Assembly: GCA_014529385.2 (NCBI GenBank) | Contig: CM043944.1 | Location: 50,728,768 to 50,749,267, forward strand | Source: Adiantum capillus-veneris | Lineage: Eukaryota; Streptophyta; Polypodiopsida; Polypodiales; Pteridaceae | Direction: 5' to 3' | DNA: 20,500 nt | Part shown: positions 8,939 through 18,735 of the stretch, piece by piece | Numbering within the stretch: position 1 is the first letter of the stretch | Layout of the letters: each line of letters opens with the position of its first letter | Position numbers and translations under genes: made by a program | The notes under the pieces: generated by a model | Told to the model about the DNA's origin: nothing | Databases searched by the model: none | The model's input: the letters and a program-made list of their open reading frames with translations, nothing else

Positions 8939-8988
8939 TTAACATAGACAATAACAATGACACACACACAAAGTGCACATGTGAATGT

Positions 8989-9033
<45 letters not shown>

Positions 9034-9082
9034 AACATATACAATGACAATGACACACACACAAAGTGCACATGTGAATGTG
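8938..9082 (+). repeat. 52-bp duplication flanking a (CT)n array
   Basis: Segments 8938-8989 and 9031-9082 (offset 93) are almost identical: TTTAACATA.ACAAT.ACAAT followed by GACACACACACAAAGTGCAC and ATGTGAATGTG, with two differences. A CT array fills the gap (8990-9031) and another precedes unit 1, so the real unit is CT array plus 52 bp. Confidence 0.92.
8990..9031. repeat. (CT)n microsatellite
   Basis: A pure CT array of about 42 bases between the two 52-bp units. It is longer than the 18-base array before unit 1. Confidence 0.95.
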
Positions 9083-9175
9083 TACACACACACACATGTA
9101 AGTTTTTAGGTGCACAATTTTGGCTACTACACTCTGCATGTTCTTAAAAAAGGCTAGATTTGCACAATCTACAGG

Positions 9176-9176
<1 letters not shown>

Positions 9177-9251
<75 letters not shown>
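9177..9251. repeat. (CT)n(CA)n compound microsatellite
   Basis: CT to 9198, then CA to 9251, preceded by ACAGGG. The arrays at 9301 and 9836 are also preceded by a GGGT-containing sequence. Confidence 0.95.
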
Positions 9252-9256
<5 letters not shown>

Positions 9257-9297
9257 AGAGAAGTTACCAGGTGTTGAATTTTTTGCAGTCTATAGGG

Positions 9298-9300
<3 letters not shown>

Positions 9301-9354
<54 letters not shown>
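9301..9354. repeat. (CT)27 microsatellite
   Basis: A perfect CT array, followed by CCCCGCCC and a short ACAC run. It is among the longest perfect arrays in the window. Confidence 0.97.
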
Positions 9355-9357
<3 letters not shown>

Positions 9358-9440
9358 CGCCCAACACACACACATGTTGTTAGGCATACGATTTTGACTA
9401 TTGCAAGTCATTGAAAAAGGATGGAATTGCATAGAATCTA

Positions 9441-9833
9441 GACCACTTGATGCAATTTTTGAAGTCTCTTTAATGTGCCTATGGCAATGAGGATGACCCA
9501 GTTGGGAATCAATATCTCAATTTTGTGCTGATCCAACATGCAAATCAACCAGAAGGCGATGCGTGGAGGCCCCCTTCTTCCTCTAATTTTTGAAGCTCCA
9601 TTACAAAGAGTAATAAATAATGGACTATTAAGCAATAGAAAAAAACTATTGTGTACTCAAGTGCTCAAGAAAAACCTAATTTTAGTGTAATCCCACCTAC
9701 AAATGTTTGCAACTATATCTAATGCACCTTGGAGGCCTCTTCCACATGACATAAGGAAAGGGCTGAAAGGGGGGGCGAGGAGTTGGAGACCAAGGAAAAG
9801 GAAGAAAGAGAGTGGATTGGGTGCCAAGAAAAG

Positions 9834-9835
<2 letters not shown>
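9441..9835. other. Noncoding, with first copy of a dispersed short repeat
   Basis: No gene is seen. About 9670-9712 is the first copy of the AACCTA...TTTAGTGTAATCCCACCTAC module described at 9670-10680. Confidence 0.5.
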
Positions 9836-9881
<46 letters not shown>

Positions 9882-10680
9882 CGTCCATAGGATGGACAAC
9901 ACACTCGCAAGATTTACTTTGAAGGTTAAGATATCTACAACAATTGGAGGGGAAAACCTAGCTTTAGTATAATCCCACCTACATATTTTGAGATTTACCT
10001 CTTGTTTTGTTTTTAAGAACACTCACTCTTTAAACGAGTTACAATGAAATAGAAACATGAAAAATATAACATCCCCGCGCTTCAAAAAAGCCATAGAAAC
10101 AAAAAGAACAACAACTTCGCATCCTCTTAACATTACATTCTTAAATTTGAAATTGAAGATGAGAATACCTCCAAATCCAAAGTTCAAAGAACCTAAATTA
10201 AAGTTTAGTGAATCTACAATTCCATATAAGTTTAGTGCAAAAATCTTCAAATATAGTAAATTTGCCTTTAAAACTTAAAAAAAAAGCATAGTTTAGCAAA
10301 ATTCTCAAATAGATTTTGGAATTTGTCTTAAATTCTAGATTTGAAGGTGAGAGAACTTGAAAAGTATAGAGAAATTGAGTGTAAAATCTTTCAAATATAA
10401 TAAAATTGCCCCTAAAATTTCTCATATGTAAGTTTTCCAAGTTTTTGGAACAAAGTATTGTGTTTCAACTCGCTTTAGTGTGACCCCCCTTACAAAGCTT
10501 TGAGATTTGCCTTGAAACTTTTAATTTTCCTTTGAGAGCTCTAAAAAACCTAAGTTTAGAGCAATCCCATCTACAAATTTTGAGATTAAACTTTGAATTC
10601 CAAGTCCACTCAAAGGTGAGAGCACCCACAAAGCTCAAAGAAATCTAGCATAAAAAACTTCAAAAATAGCCATAAGTTTC
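9670..10680 (+). repeat. Cluster of diverged short repeats (two modules)
   Basis: Module 1 (AAAACCTA, then TTTAGTRTAATCCCACCTAC, then a TTTTGAGATT-like run) occurs at about 9670, 9951, 10471 and 10541. Module 2 (GGTGAGAG or GATGAGAA, then an AAAG.. GAA segment, a TAGTGYAAAA-like run, CTTCAAATAT and AAAATTGCC) occurs at about 10158, 10346 and 10615. The copies differ considerably and lie on one strand, so this is an old local repeat cluster of unknown origin with no coding potential. Confidence 0.6.
9836..9879. repeat. (CT)n microsatellite
   Basis: A perfect CT array preceded by AAAAGGG and followed by CCGCGTCC. Confidence 0.95.
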
Positions 10681-10910
10681 AACAGATGCCTCTCGTCCAC
10701 GTTTGCCATTTGTTGAGGTCCACTTTTGCCTTAGACTTGCACACCTTCTATCTTGGATTGGTCAGATCGAACTTCCCAATTACGTCAATTCTCAATTTTA
10801 TTGGTTCTTGATTCTATAGATGTCAATGTCGATTGTCAATTCCTGATTCTCAATTGCAAATTTTGTTGATCGTCACTTTGTCAATTGCTAATTGTAAGAT
10901 CATTGCTTAT

Positions 10911-10914
<4 letters not shown>
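10681..10914. other. Degenerate simple sequence
   Basis: Short variants of GTCAATT, TGATTCT and CAATTGC recur between about 10780 and 10900. It looks like an eroded short-unit repeat. Confidence 0.4.
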
Positions 10915-10977
<63 letters not shown>

Positions 10978-10979
10978 AT
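10915..10979. repeat. (CT)n(CA)n compound microsatellite
   Basis: CT to 10953, CA to 10979, followed by ACATACACACACACTCACTCACTC decay (described only by type: mixed CA and CACT units) to about 11008. Confidence 0.95.
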
Positions 10980-11054
10980 AGACATACACACACACTCACT
11001 CACTCACATAGGTTGTAGCAAAGGGATGTCTCTCTTACTCACTCACACATGCAT

Positions 11055-11056
<2 letters not shown>

Positions 11057-11135
<79 letters not shown>
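11057..11135. repeat. (CT)n(CA)n compound microsatellite
   Basis: CT with one GTCT interruption to 11106, then CA to 11135. Confidence 0.95.
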
Positions 11136-11137
<2 letters not shown>

Positions 11138-11236
11138 TTGAGGAGATGAATCAAATAGAATGTTCTCTATTTCTCAACACTCTCACTCACACACAAAATC
11201 TTTCAATCAACAAACAATGTCACATTCTCTCTCTCT

Positions 11237-11298
11237 TTGTGTGTGTGTGTGTGTGTAAGTGTGCATGTGTGTGTGTGTGATATACACACACACACACA
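11237..11298. repeat. (GT)n and (CA)n arrays forming a 14-bp-stem inverted repeat
   Basis: A GT array (11239-11256), a short break, then TG repeats 11266-11279, a 5-base loop ATATA, and CA repeats 11285-11298. The last two arms pair perfectly over 14 bp. Here the CA type of array switches strand, which is rare in this zone. Confidence 0.92.
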
Positions 11299-11454
11299 AT
11301 GCGCGCATGACATCCACAACAAATTTTTGGACTTCCATCGCTGAATCATTGCTTCATTTATGCAATGTAATATGGAAGGCCTTTGTGAAACACTCCACTA
11401 CCTCAGCGAATGGCACATCAATTTTGTCTCTCATACACACACACAAAGGCATTG

Positions 11455-11557
<103 letters not shown>

Positions 11558-11743
11558 CAAAGCACACGTATGCAAGTGTAGTTGTTGAGCTTCAAGCACC
11601 GAGATCGAAGATCATTTACAACATGGAAGATCTGTGCAAGCCTACAGAGGGAGGTTCATTAGGTGATACATAGAGGGAAGTTCTTTATGGCCTTCAAAAT
11701 GCAAAGTAAAGCCAACCTTCAAATGGATTTCAGAAATAAAAGT

Positions 11744-12054
11744 TGTTAGTGTGGTCACTGTTGAAATTTGAGGGTTTGAGTGAAACTCCATGGCCTTCCC
11801 AAAGACTATAAATATTATAAATATGATAGAGTACTAAGTTTTTTCACTTTACATTCCCAGGACTCATAATTCTTTTCATTTTGTACCTTTGGTACTACTC
11901 TTCGCTCTTCCTTTGAGGATTGGGGACTAGAGAATGCCACTTTTCACCCAACCATGCCCTATATAGACCTTGCCTTGCTAATGATTGGCACCCCCTATAC
12001 CGCATGTCCATCCTCGCCCTTGGCCGACTGCTTAGTCTTACCCTAGGTCTAACA
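11744..12054 (-). repeat. 3' LTR of a Ty3/gypsy element
   Basis: On the minus strand it begins TGTTAG directly after a polypurine tract and ends CTAACA at 11744, giving a perfect 6-bp inverted terminal repeat and a length of 311 bp. A TATA box (CTATATAGGG on the minus strand) lies at about 11959-11968, roughly 90 bases into the LTR. A second possible end at 11759 (..CAACA) would give 296 bp. The matching 5' LTR is not in the window at higher coordinates, so target-site duplication cannot be tested. Confidence 0.65.
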
Positions 12055-12068
12055 TTACTCCCCCCTTG
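12055..12068 (-). promoter_or_regulatory. Polypurine tract of the minus-strand gypsy element
   Basis: On the minus strand a purine run around AAGGGGGGAG, followed by TAA, immediately precedes the TGTTAG of the LTR. It also encodes part of the LLQGGSNV ending of the pol reading frame, an overlap commonly seen in plant gypsy elements. Confidence 0.65.
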
Positions 12069-12221
12069 GAGAAGCATTTTTGTCCTTGAAAACAAAAGTG
12101 GTTGTATCTTACATGAATTTTTTCCACAGTGGAATCCTTCATGGATCCAACTATTTGTTTGACTAGAACTTGGTTCAGTAGGAGGTTCAATGAAATCAAG
12201 AATAAAATCTTGATTATTCAC
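12055..12221 (-). pseudogene. C-terminal tail of a Ty3/gypsy pol polyprotein
   Basis: The minus-strand frame that enters from about 12221 reads through a Pro/Ser-rich segment to SRTKMLLQGGSNV, which runs over the polypurine tract into the LTR. Many plant gypsy polyproteins end in a variable tail shortly before a motif of the type LxxGGxxV over the polypurine tract. No chromodomain or integrase core is visible upstream, so only the last ~55 codons remain recognisable. The open frame continues inside the LTR to 11895, but that part is LTR sequence and not protein. Confidence 0.5.
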
Positions 12222-15014
12222 ATTGTTGTACCTTAAACCATTTTGTGTAATCAGCCCATATCTAACATAGCATATAGACTCTATTTAGAACTCACTTGAG
12301 TATACCAAATGAGTTATCGCAATGAGGAGATGTGCAAAGAATACTTCTTCTCACTTTCCATGAAAGTAATATGCTGACATAACTCATCAGCAAAGCTTAA
12401 GTCCTTGACTTGTTATCTTATCGCATCAGTAAGCAACCCCACCATAACTAGTGTTCAAGGTTGAGAGCCCGCTGACTTAAACATGAAGAGACTAAACCTA
12501 GTATTCGCAAACATGCTTTACCTTATGGTAAGAAAACTCCAACTAGAGCGATACATGATTTCTAATTGGATTGCTTGGTGCTAACATATGCACTTCGCAT
12601 ATTATTTCACATAAGATTACACTTGTAATATGCCTATCCTCTTTGGATAAATGACAATACTGAGGCGTGTTTTCCCACCGTTTATAGACAGTCTTCCAAA
12701 ATTACTGGTAAACAGGGATCACGGAGCCTTATAATATTGTTGAGGTATCAACAATGTTATGAGTAACCATCTTGGTTAACTTAAGAGATCCACAAACACC
12801 CAAACCGAGCCATGAACTCTATTGGTGATTGGTAGCTGATCTAGAATTAATCTTAGAGAGATACTTCACATAGAGTGCAAAATGCTTTAGAACGAATGTG
12901 ATGAATATGCATGCCACTCCAAATCAACCTTTGCTAAACACTAGGGACCATAACAACCTAGTGGGCATGCATTTATCAAAAACAAACCCGAACCTGCATA
13001 TCCCTTCCCGTCCTGACCCTTGGCTTGACATTGGACCATAACCAAATGTGAAAATAGATCACACCTAGGTACCAATGGAATATGTTCATCAACAAAACAG
13101 AGCCTTTCTACATGTATAAACAAGCATTTGTTAATGTTATTTGGTAGAACTTGTAACCTTAACAAGTCGTTCTAAGTATCCAACAATTTTGGTCACTGAA
13201 ATTGTTCCTGATACTATGTGCTCAAAATGGTCTATAAAACAAATTTGACCAGCACCTAGGGACTTTGTCGTGACACATAATTGAAATAGCAAGTGCCAGT
13301 GTCTATCCAGAGACTCATATTCTCCGCATATGGAATATGTCTCAAATAAGGATTTTTGTAAGAAGAACATCCTTCAATTACGAGATGTACTTTTGTGTGG
13401 AGGTAATTGCAAACAGACTACGATGTGAGTGAAAGGGACCCTCATTAACCTTGCTCCACACTAGCTAAACCAAACTAATTGAGCTTCAAGACCATGTTGT
13501 ATCGCATGTGACAAAATGTGCCAAATAAAACCCTACATGTAGGTCCATAACTACATAAAACAGAAATGTATTTGGGACATTCCGACCCAAAATTCTATGC
13601 TCTTACATGACTTTGTCATGTCTTTGAAGAGCAAAAGGAATGAAAGCATTTAAGCTTATTCATCCTACTTGAAAATTTCAAGAAAAACAGATTAAAAAAG
13701 GGAATAAAATCGAATCATATGCATACCTAGAGGTTGAACATAACGTTTCGTAGTCACGTGCACTTTGCAAACCTGAAAGATAGAACTAGAAAAATACCTT
13801 ATCATAAAACCAACCTAAAAGAGGTAATATATTGGTGACCTGTTGAACACTAAATAAAAGATTAGTGAAAAACAAGCAGTAGAAACCGGTAATCCTGGGT
13901 GTTACCCTTGTAATTCAAAACCCTTGGTTAGCTTATGCAATGCCAAACCACTTGGTTAGACTTTGCATGAAAAATATTCAATCTAGCAACCAATGATGAC
14001 GAACATAGTCTATCATAGTTAAAAGTGTTTGGAATCGATTGAGAAAGTTAAATTTGTCCATTAACCCTTGGAAGATTATCAACTTCTTTTCTTGAAAATA
14101 TAACTATGATGTGATCAAATCATGACTCTCAACACCTATGGAGTGATGGTGTATTAGTTGGGTTATACCCCTAAAAATACCACTCCTAGAGACATAATCA
14201 ATGCTGCAACTAAGCAATAGATGTTTTGTAGTGGGAATCTTATTCACAAGCAAGTCATGAGAGAATATTCTTCCTCCATGAATAGAGGATAAATATGTCA
14301 AATACCCCTAAAGAAATAATCATGCCATGAATCAATTGATTGATAGCTAGGCCATGCCTTCTTACTGCCCATAGAAATTATCATTTGGATTGGCTACACC
14401 TTGTGCATAGAGCCAATATGTAAAGTGCCCACCGCTATATACATATACAAAGATTATAAGCCTATCTAGTAGTCTAAATTTGCCATGAACAGAGTAGCTA
14501 ATGTTATGGTAGAAGCGTAAACAATAACTTAGTGGAAAAAGCCGACCATATTGGCATGTCATGCATGCATATCAGAAAGGTAGTGTAAGAAGCCCTTGGC
14601 TTTAGTGAGGGCCTCAACAAGTGGAGCCAATGGCTTACGTGCCTTGCACAATTTGTAGTGGCATGGATACATCATAGGTGGTCACTGCAAACCTTAAATT
14701 TGGGCTTATATCCTATTATTTTCCATTTACATAACCTGTGTGCCCTTATCCTTGATGCTAAGTTGATGGATAATATTGTAGTATGCAATAGAAGCCTTGC
14801 TTTGTGTGAACTTTGTCAAAGCACTTTGCTTTGCACAGCAAAGAAGTCTTCCTCAAATGAAATGTTAAAGACAAATCAACAAATAGAACTTCAAATTGCC
14901 TAACCTTGTCGCCATTTTGGTATAAGTTGCCTTCATTTCAATCTCTAGTGAGAAAACATGCAAACAAGGTGAAAAGTTTTCCCAAGTTCATATGCTCATA
15001 CCATATGCTAAACT
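12222..15014. other. 2.8 kb of AT-rich DNA without a recognised gene
   Basis: Both strands were read. The minus strand has several moderately open stretches (for example 12941-13370, and around 14570-14690 with a readable KPLAPLVEALTKAKGF peptide), but they are broken by frequent stops and match no family I recognise. No LTR, polypurine tract, microsatellite or hairpin stands out. It could be the eroded body of the gypsy element whose 3' end lies at 11744-12221, or a different insertion between it and the copia element. Confidence 0.5.
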
Positions 15015-15234
15015 TGTTGGAATCAGGGTTGCAGGGAAACACACACAACTTGGAAAAGACAAAGGAAGATCAAGCCACACAACAAAGAGTGTATTACTTA
15101 GTGTGCAATGGAAAGATAAGATAGCCCTAGGCATATATACAATGCATGGGGAAAAACCCACCTAGTGAGGGAAAAAATGCCACGGTGGTCCTAAGTGTGT
15201 TCACACACATCACTACCACATGTATATGGTAACA
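15015..15234 (-). repeat. 3' LTR of the Ty1/copia element
   Basis: On the minus strand it begins TGTTACC immediately after a polypurine tract that follows the RNase H region, and it ends CCAACA at 15015, so the ends are TGTT...AACA. Its length is 220 bp, within the short range of plant copia LTRs. It contains a TATA box (GTATATATGCC on the minus strand, near 15129-15142). The LTR-like block at 19153-19389 does not match it. Confidence 0.6.
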
Positions 15235-15246
15235 AATCCCCCCTGG
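15235..15246 (-). promoter_or_regulatory. Polypurine tract of the copia element
   Basis: On the minus strand, CAGGGGGGATT ends against TGTTACC. This is the usual copia arrangement of RNase H, short spacer, purine run and 3' LTR. Confidence 0.6.
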
Positions 15247-15289
15247 GAGTGATGAAATGAACAAGAGCTGGTACATAGATTATAGGGAA

Positions 15290-15845
15290 GTGCCATGCCT
15301 TGTGAGGAAATAATGGTCCAACACAAAGGGGGAAAAGCCCAAATCTTTGTGGAAAGCTTCAAACTTCTCATGAGACAATGCCTTGTGAAAAGATCTGCAA
15401 GGTTGTCATATGCTGGCACATAAACCGAGCCTCTCCCTGACATAGTGGTAATGCACCTTAGTGTGCTTTGTGCAAGCATGAAAAATTTGGTTCCTCTCAA
15501 CTGCCAATGCACTCTGAGTGTCAATGTAGATAGAGTTGGCAGTGTCATGTCCAACACTCAAATCATCCATAAGGCGTCTGAGCCATACACACTCAACCGT
15601 AGCTATGAAGATTGACTTGTGCTTAGCCTCACAATTGGAAGTGGCCACAGTAAATTGCTTCTTGATCAACCATGATATGCATGAAATTTCAAGGATGAAA
15701 CAAAAACCACTCGTGGATACTCACGTGTCAAAACAAACAGCCCAATAATATGAGTTTGAAAAAGCATGTAAATCTGGTGGCAGTGATCCCTCCTTGGGAT
15801 AAAACAACCCAAGATGTAAAGTGCCACTCAAGTAGCAAAAAATCC
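15290..15845 (-). pseudogene. Copia RNase H domain (broken)
   Basis: The minus strand gives YLSGTLHLGLFYPK, then a stretch matching the usual SDSDWAGC (here altered to SNSYYWAVC, losing acidic residues), GFCFIL, KKQFTVATSNCEAKH (usual KKQPTVALSSxEAEY), IYIDTQSALA and HTKVHYHYVRERL. It closes with YDNLADLFTR and, in a shifted frame, a short Phe/Leu-rich tail. This domain removes RNA from the RNA:DNA hybrid. A TGA interrupts it between the GCFDT and VSTSGF motifs, and the frame changes after VRERL. Confidence 0.85.
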
Positions 15846-15849
15846 TCTT

Positions 15850-16764
15850 GATAGACTACAAATGCTTAGACCTTGGGCTATGCATAAGTCTACTAACCCA
15901 TGAGACTGCAATCTGAATATTGGCCTCGTGCTACATACATAAATGAGGCATCCAACAATAGTATGGTAAAGAGTGACATCGGCAAGATCACTAGCACCAT
16001 GAAGACTCAATTTTAAACCTGTTTCCATGGGAGTGGCAATAGTTTTGAAATCCTCAAGTCCAAACTTACATAGCAATGTCTCTATGTATCACACTACTTA
16101 AACTGTATGCCCAAATAATGATGCAACATCCCCAGATCTTTCATCTTGAAAAAAGCAATTAAAATAGCCTTAAATTCAGCAATTTGTCTTTCATTTGGTC
16201 AATGATGAGCAAATCATCCACATAGAGAACAAAAATTACAAGTACATCACCCTCATGCTTTAGATACAATGTGCTTTCTGTTGGGTTGTTATTAAAGCCT
16301 TATTTGACCAAATGCGTATCAGCTTTCTCATAACAAGCATGAGGAGATTGCTTTAACCCATACAAAGATTTCTTACATTTTCATACTTTATCCGCTTGTC
16401 CTTTCTTGAAAAAACTGTGAGGCTGTGTTACATAAACTTACTCAAATATGTAACCACTTCAAGAAAGCAGTAACAATGTCTGACGGATTTACATCCCAAC
16501 CAAAATGAACTACCAAAGAACATAGAAAACGCACAACAATCATACAAAAAGTGGGAGCAAAAGTCTCTTCATAATCTATGCCTTTTGTTTTACATAAATC
16601 TTTGCAACAAGTTGAGCCTTATCACGATCAATCTCACCATCTGGCTTGCGTTTCAACTTGTAAACCCACTTTGTACCAATGGCCTTTTTTCCAGGAAGCA
16701 AATCACATAAAGTGCATGTGTCATTTGCTATAAGTGCATCATATTCAGATTGGATGGCAGCCAT
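15850..16764 (-). pseudogene. Copia reverse transcriptase domain (broken)
   Basis: The minus strand begins with SEYDALIANDTCTLCDLLPG and then KKAIGTKWVYKLKRKPDGEI, the classic N-terminal block of copia reverse transcriptase. It continues IDYEETFAP, then DIVTAFL (catalytic motif A with its Asp), KKSLYGLKQSP-like sequence in shifted frames, and YVDDLLI (motif C, codons for YVDD at 16213-16224). It ends with MKDLGMLHHYLGIQF and ATPMETGLKLSLH plus VGCLIYV. The catalytic Asp residues survive but at least three frameshifts separate the blocks, so no active enzyme is encoded. The enzyme copies element RNA into DNA. Confidence 0.9.
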
Positions 16765-16768
16765 TCAT

Positions 16769-17125
16769 TTATTTTGAATTTTTTGCTTCATCAAAAGATA
16801 GAGGTTCCTCAATATCACATAAGCTAGACACAGCTAAAGCATAGCAATCTGATGAATAAGATGCATGACAAGAACCTAAACAAGTAAGATTAGACAAAGG
16901 TGCACCCAATTTACTATCACACAAAGTATGCACCATACATTTTGGCATATTTCTAGCCTGCTCAATCTCAGCCCTTTCCTCATCAAGTACATCATGTACA
17001 TCTACATAAAAAATTGGCTGATATATAACATTTTGAAAAACCTCCATAGGCTATACATTTGCCTCATTGGAATTTACATTCAAACTTCCACCACTAAAAA
17101 GAGGAAATAAATTGTCATAAATGTC
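16769..17125 (-). pseudogene. Copia integrase-RT linker
   Basis: A minus-strand open stretch (16769-17047) with an acidic, low-conservation sequence ending EEPLSFDEAKNSK. This matches the usual EPxSFxEAxxxxEW lead-in to copia reverse transcriptase. Linkers of this type are variable, and I can say nothing about function beyond joining integrase to reverse transcriptase. Confidence 0.65.
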
Positions 17126-17900
17126 TCATGAGCTCACGTTATTGTCTCTAGTACATGATAGCAAGGGTTGAACATAATGTTCCACAAACACAACATCCCG
17201 TGAAACCAAGATACACTTTGTTTGTGGATGGTATAACCTGTAATCTTTGCTTTCAACATTATAATCAACAAAAATGCACTTGACAGCCTTATTATCCAAT
17301 TTTTTGCGATGTGTTTGTGGCACTAAAGCATAAGCCAAACAACCCAAAACATGCATGTGCTCAATAGAAGTCTTTCTATCATGCCATGCTTCACGTGGAG
17401 CCATAGACTGCAAAGCTTTCATAGGACAACTGTTAAGTACATAAGTGGCACACATGATGGCGTCAAGTTGAAACAAATGCAAAAATCCTTGAGTACGGCA
17501 CTTGTTGAGGTGTGTACGGCATTGTACATTGGTGTTTTATCCCACAACTAGCTAGAAATGCATTAAATTCATGAGACATATACTCCCCCCCTTATCTCAA
17601 GAGAGGATTCCCAAAGCACATTTTGAGACATTTTCAACCATAGCCAAAAAAAATTTGAAGCACATAAACACTTTGGACTTTGCTTTAAGTGGATACAACA
17701 ATGCATGCCTTGAGTAATCATCAAAGAAAGTCACAAAGTAAAGGTAATTTCCCAAGGATTGAGTTTGCATGGGTCCACAAACATCACTATGCACAAGATA
17801 CAACTTGCATGTGGCCCTAATTGAATCATCCTTTGGAAATTTTGAACCTTGCATCTTACCCAAAATATAATATAGCCTTCACAAACATGTTTGATAGGTG
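17126..17900 (-). pseudogene. Copia integrase core and C-terminal region, catalytic Glu segment missing
   Basis: The minus strand reads GKMQGSKFPKDD, then LVHSDVCGPMQT carrying the first catalytic Asp, and FDDYSRHALLYPLK. At 17590 a stop is followed by DKGG with the second Asp, where a homopolymer of seven G (17585-17591 as C) shifts the frame by one. It continues EYMSHEFNAFL and then PYTPQQV. Integrases of this group normally continue NGVAERKN, which carries the third catalytic acid; here the sequence jumps to LDAIMCATYVLNSCP, so that segment is deleted. The C-terminal block (GCLAYALVPQ, KCIFVDYNVESKDYRLYHP) is well kept. The enzyme would insert element DNA but is inactive. Confidence 0.85.
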
Positions 17901-18150
17901 CTTAAACAGACGGCAAAGAAGCAACCATATCAAATTTTTGTAAACGCATCAAGCTTGCAAAATTCAGATGCCCAAAACGTGCATGCCAAATTTTTGCATT
18001 TGAAATAGCCTTGGAATCCACAAGTGCATTTGCAAAATTCTACCCACACTTGTCATACAAAGTGATCTTATACAGCCCCACAACATAAATGCCAGATGGA
18101 ACAATTTCATCACCAAAGTTGAGATCATATATTGTACATCTGTCATCCAC
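17900..18150 (-). pseudogene. Copia GAG-pre-integrase (HHCC) domain
   Basis: The minus strand reads GIYVVGLYKITLY, a stop, then IWHARFGHLNFASLMRL and HVCEGYI. The two His of the zinc-binding HHCC motif are present (HARFGH), but the last Cys of the usual CxxC is Tyr. The domain normally helps integrase bind DNA ends. Stops lie within it. Confidence 0.75.
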
Positions 18151-18440
18151 AAATTTGACTATAAGTCCAAGTATAGCAAGTGCAGATAAGACAAAAGATT
18201 CTTCTTGATCCCATGTACATACAATGCATCAACAAGTGTGAAAGAACCGCCATTTGCAACAGTAAGCACAATCTTTCCAACTCCCTTAATCGAAAAAAAG
18301 GCATTGTTTTGACTGGATTCCCATGACGGACATCCTTGAGAGAGGTAATCAAGTCACGATGACACGTAATGTGCTTTGTAGCACCACTATCAAAGTACCA
18401 CACATGAGCATCTACAACAACTGACATACTTGCATCATGG
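18143..18440 (-). pseudogene. Copia aspartic protease
   Basis: The minus strand gives VVDAHVWYFDSGATKHITCH, the signature N-terminal region of plant copia proteases with catalytic DSGA intact, then RDLITSLKDVRHGNPV. After a frameshift comes a peptide with VANGGSFTLVDALYV-type content. It would cleave the polyprotein, but the frame changes near 18300, before the C-terminal half. Confidence 0.82.
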
Positions 18441-18559
18441 AGAGAAGAATCATAAGTGCACTTTGCGCTAATAGCCCATTTTGCATCAACACAGCATCAC
18501 AATCTCCTTTCATGGAAGAGTCACTGCATTTGTAGTGGAACCAACCTCTTTCTTCTTAG

Positions 18560-18735
18560 CCACTTTAGCCTTCAATTTTGGACACTTCTTGATCAAGTGA
18601 TCATTCACTTTACAATAATGGCAATGCATGTTATTTTTGCCTTTTTTACAATAATGGCAATTTTGGACATTTCTTGATCAAGTGATCATTAACATTACAA
18701 TAATGGCAATGCATCTTGTTTTTGCTTTTTTACAA
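18560..18735 (-). pseudogene. Gag zinc knuckle, tandemly duplicated
   Basis: On the minus strand CHYCKVNDHLIKKC fits the CX2CX4HX4C zinc knuckle exactly. A near-identical copy, CHYCNVNDHLIKKC, lies just upstream in the element at an offset of 85 bases (matching blocks begin 18580 and 18665). The offset is not a multiple of three, so the two knuckles are in different frames and a stop follows the first. Gag knuckles bind packaged RNA. Single knuckles are usual in copia, so this is most likely a post-insertion duplication. Confidence 0.85.

Larger units (their letters stand above)
9084..9440 (+). repeat. ~274-bp duplicated unit with embedded arrays
   Basis: A block reading ACACACACATG, then TTAGG, then an ATTTTGGCTACT/ATTTTGACTATT segment, AAAAAAGGCTAGATTTGCA or AAAAAGGATGGAATTGCA, and TCTA occurs at about 9090-9175 and 9365-9440 (TTAGG at 9106 and 9380). 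The part between contains two arrays and a related TTTTTTGCAGTCTATAGGGT stretch. This is another case of arrays and flanks copied together. Confidence 0.7.

Noticed and set aside
11895-12054. The Arg-rich second half of the minus-strand open frame ending at 11895 as protein
   Set aside because: This part lies inside the LTR, after the polypurine tract and over the TATA box, so it is unlikely to be translated as part of pol.
12941-13370. Two minus-strand open frames of about 75 codons as a possible gene
   Set aside because: No recognisable motif, different frames, frequent stops on both sides; the length is not unusual for AT-rich noncoding DNA.
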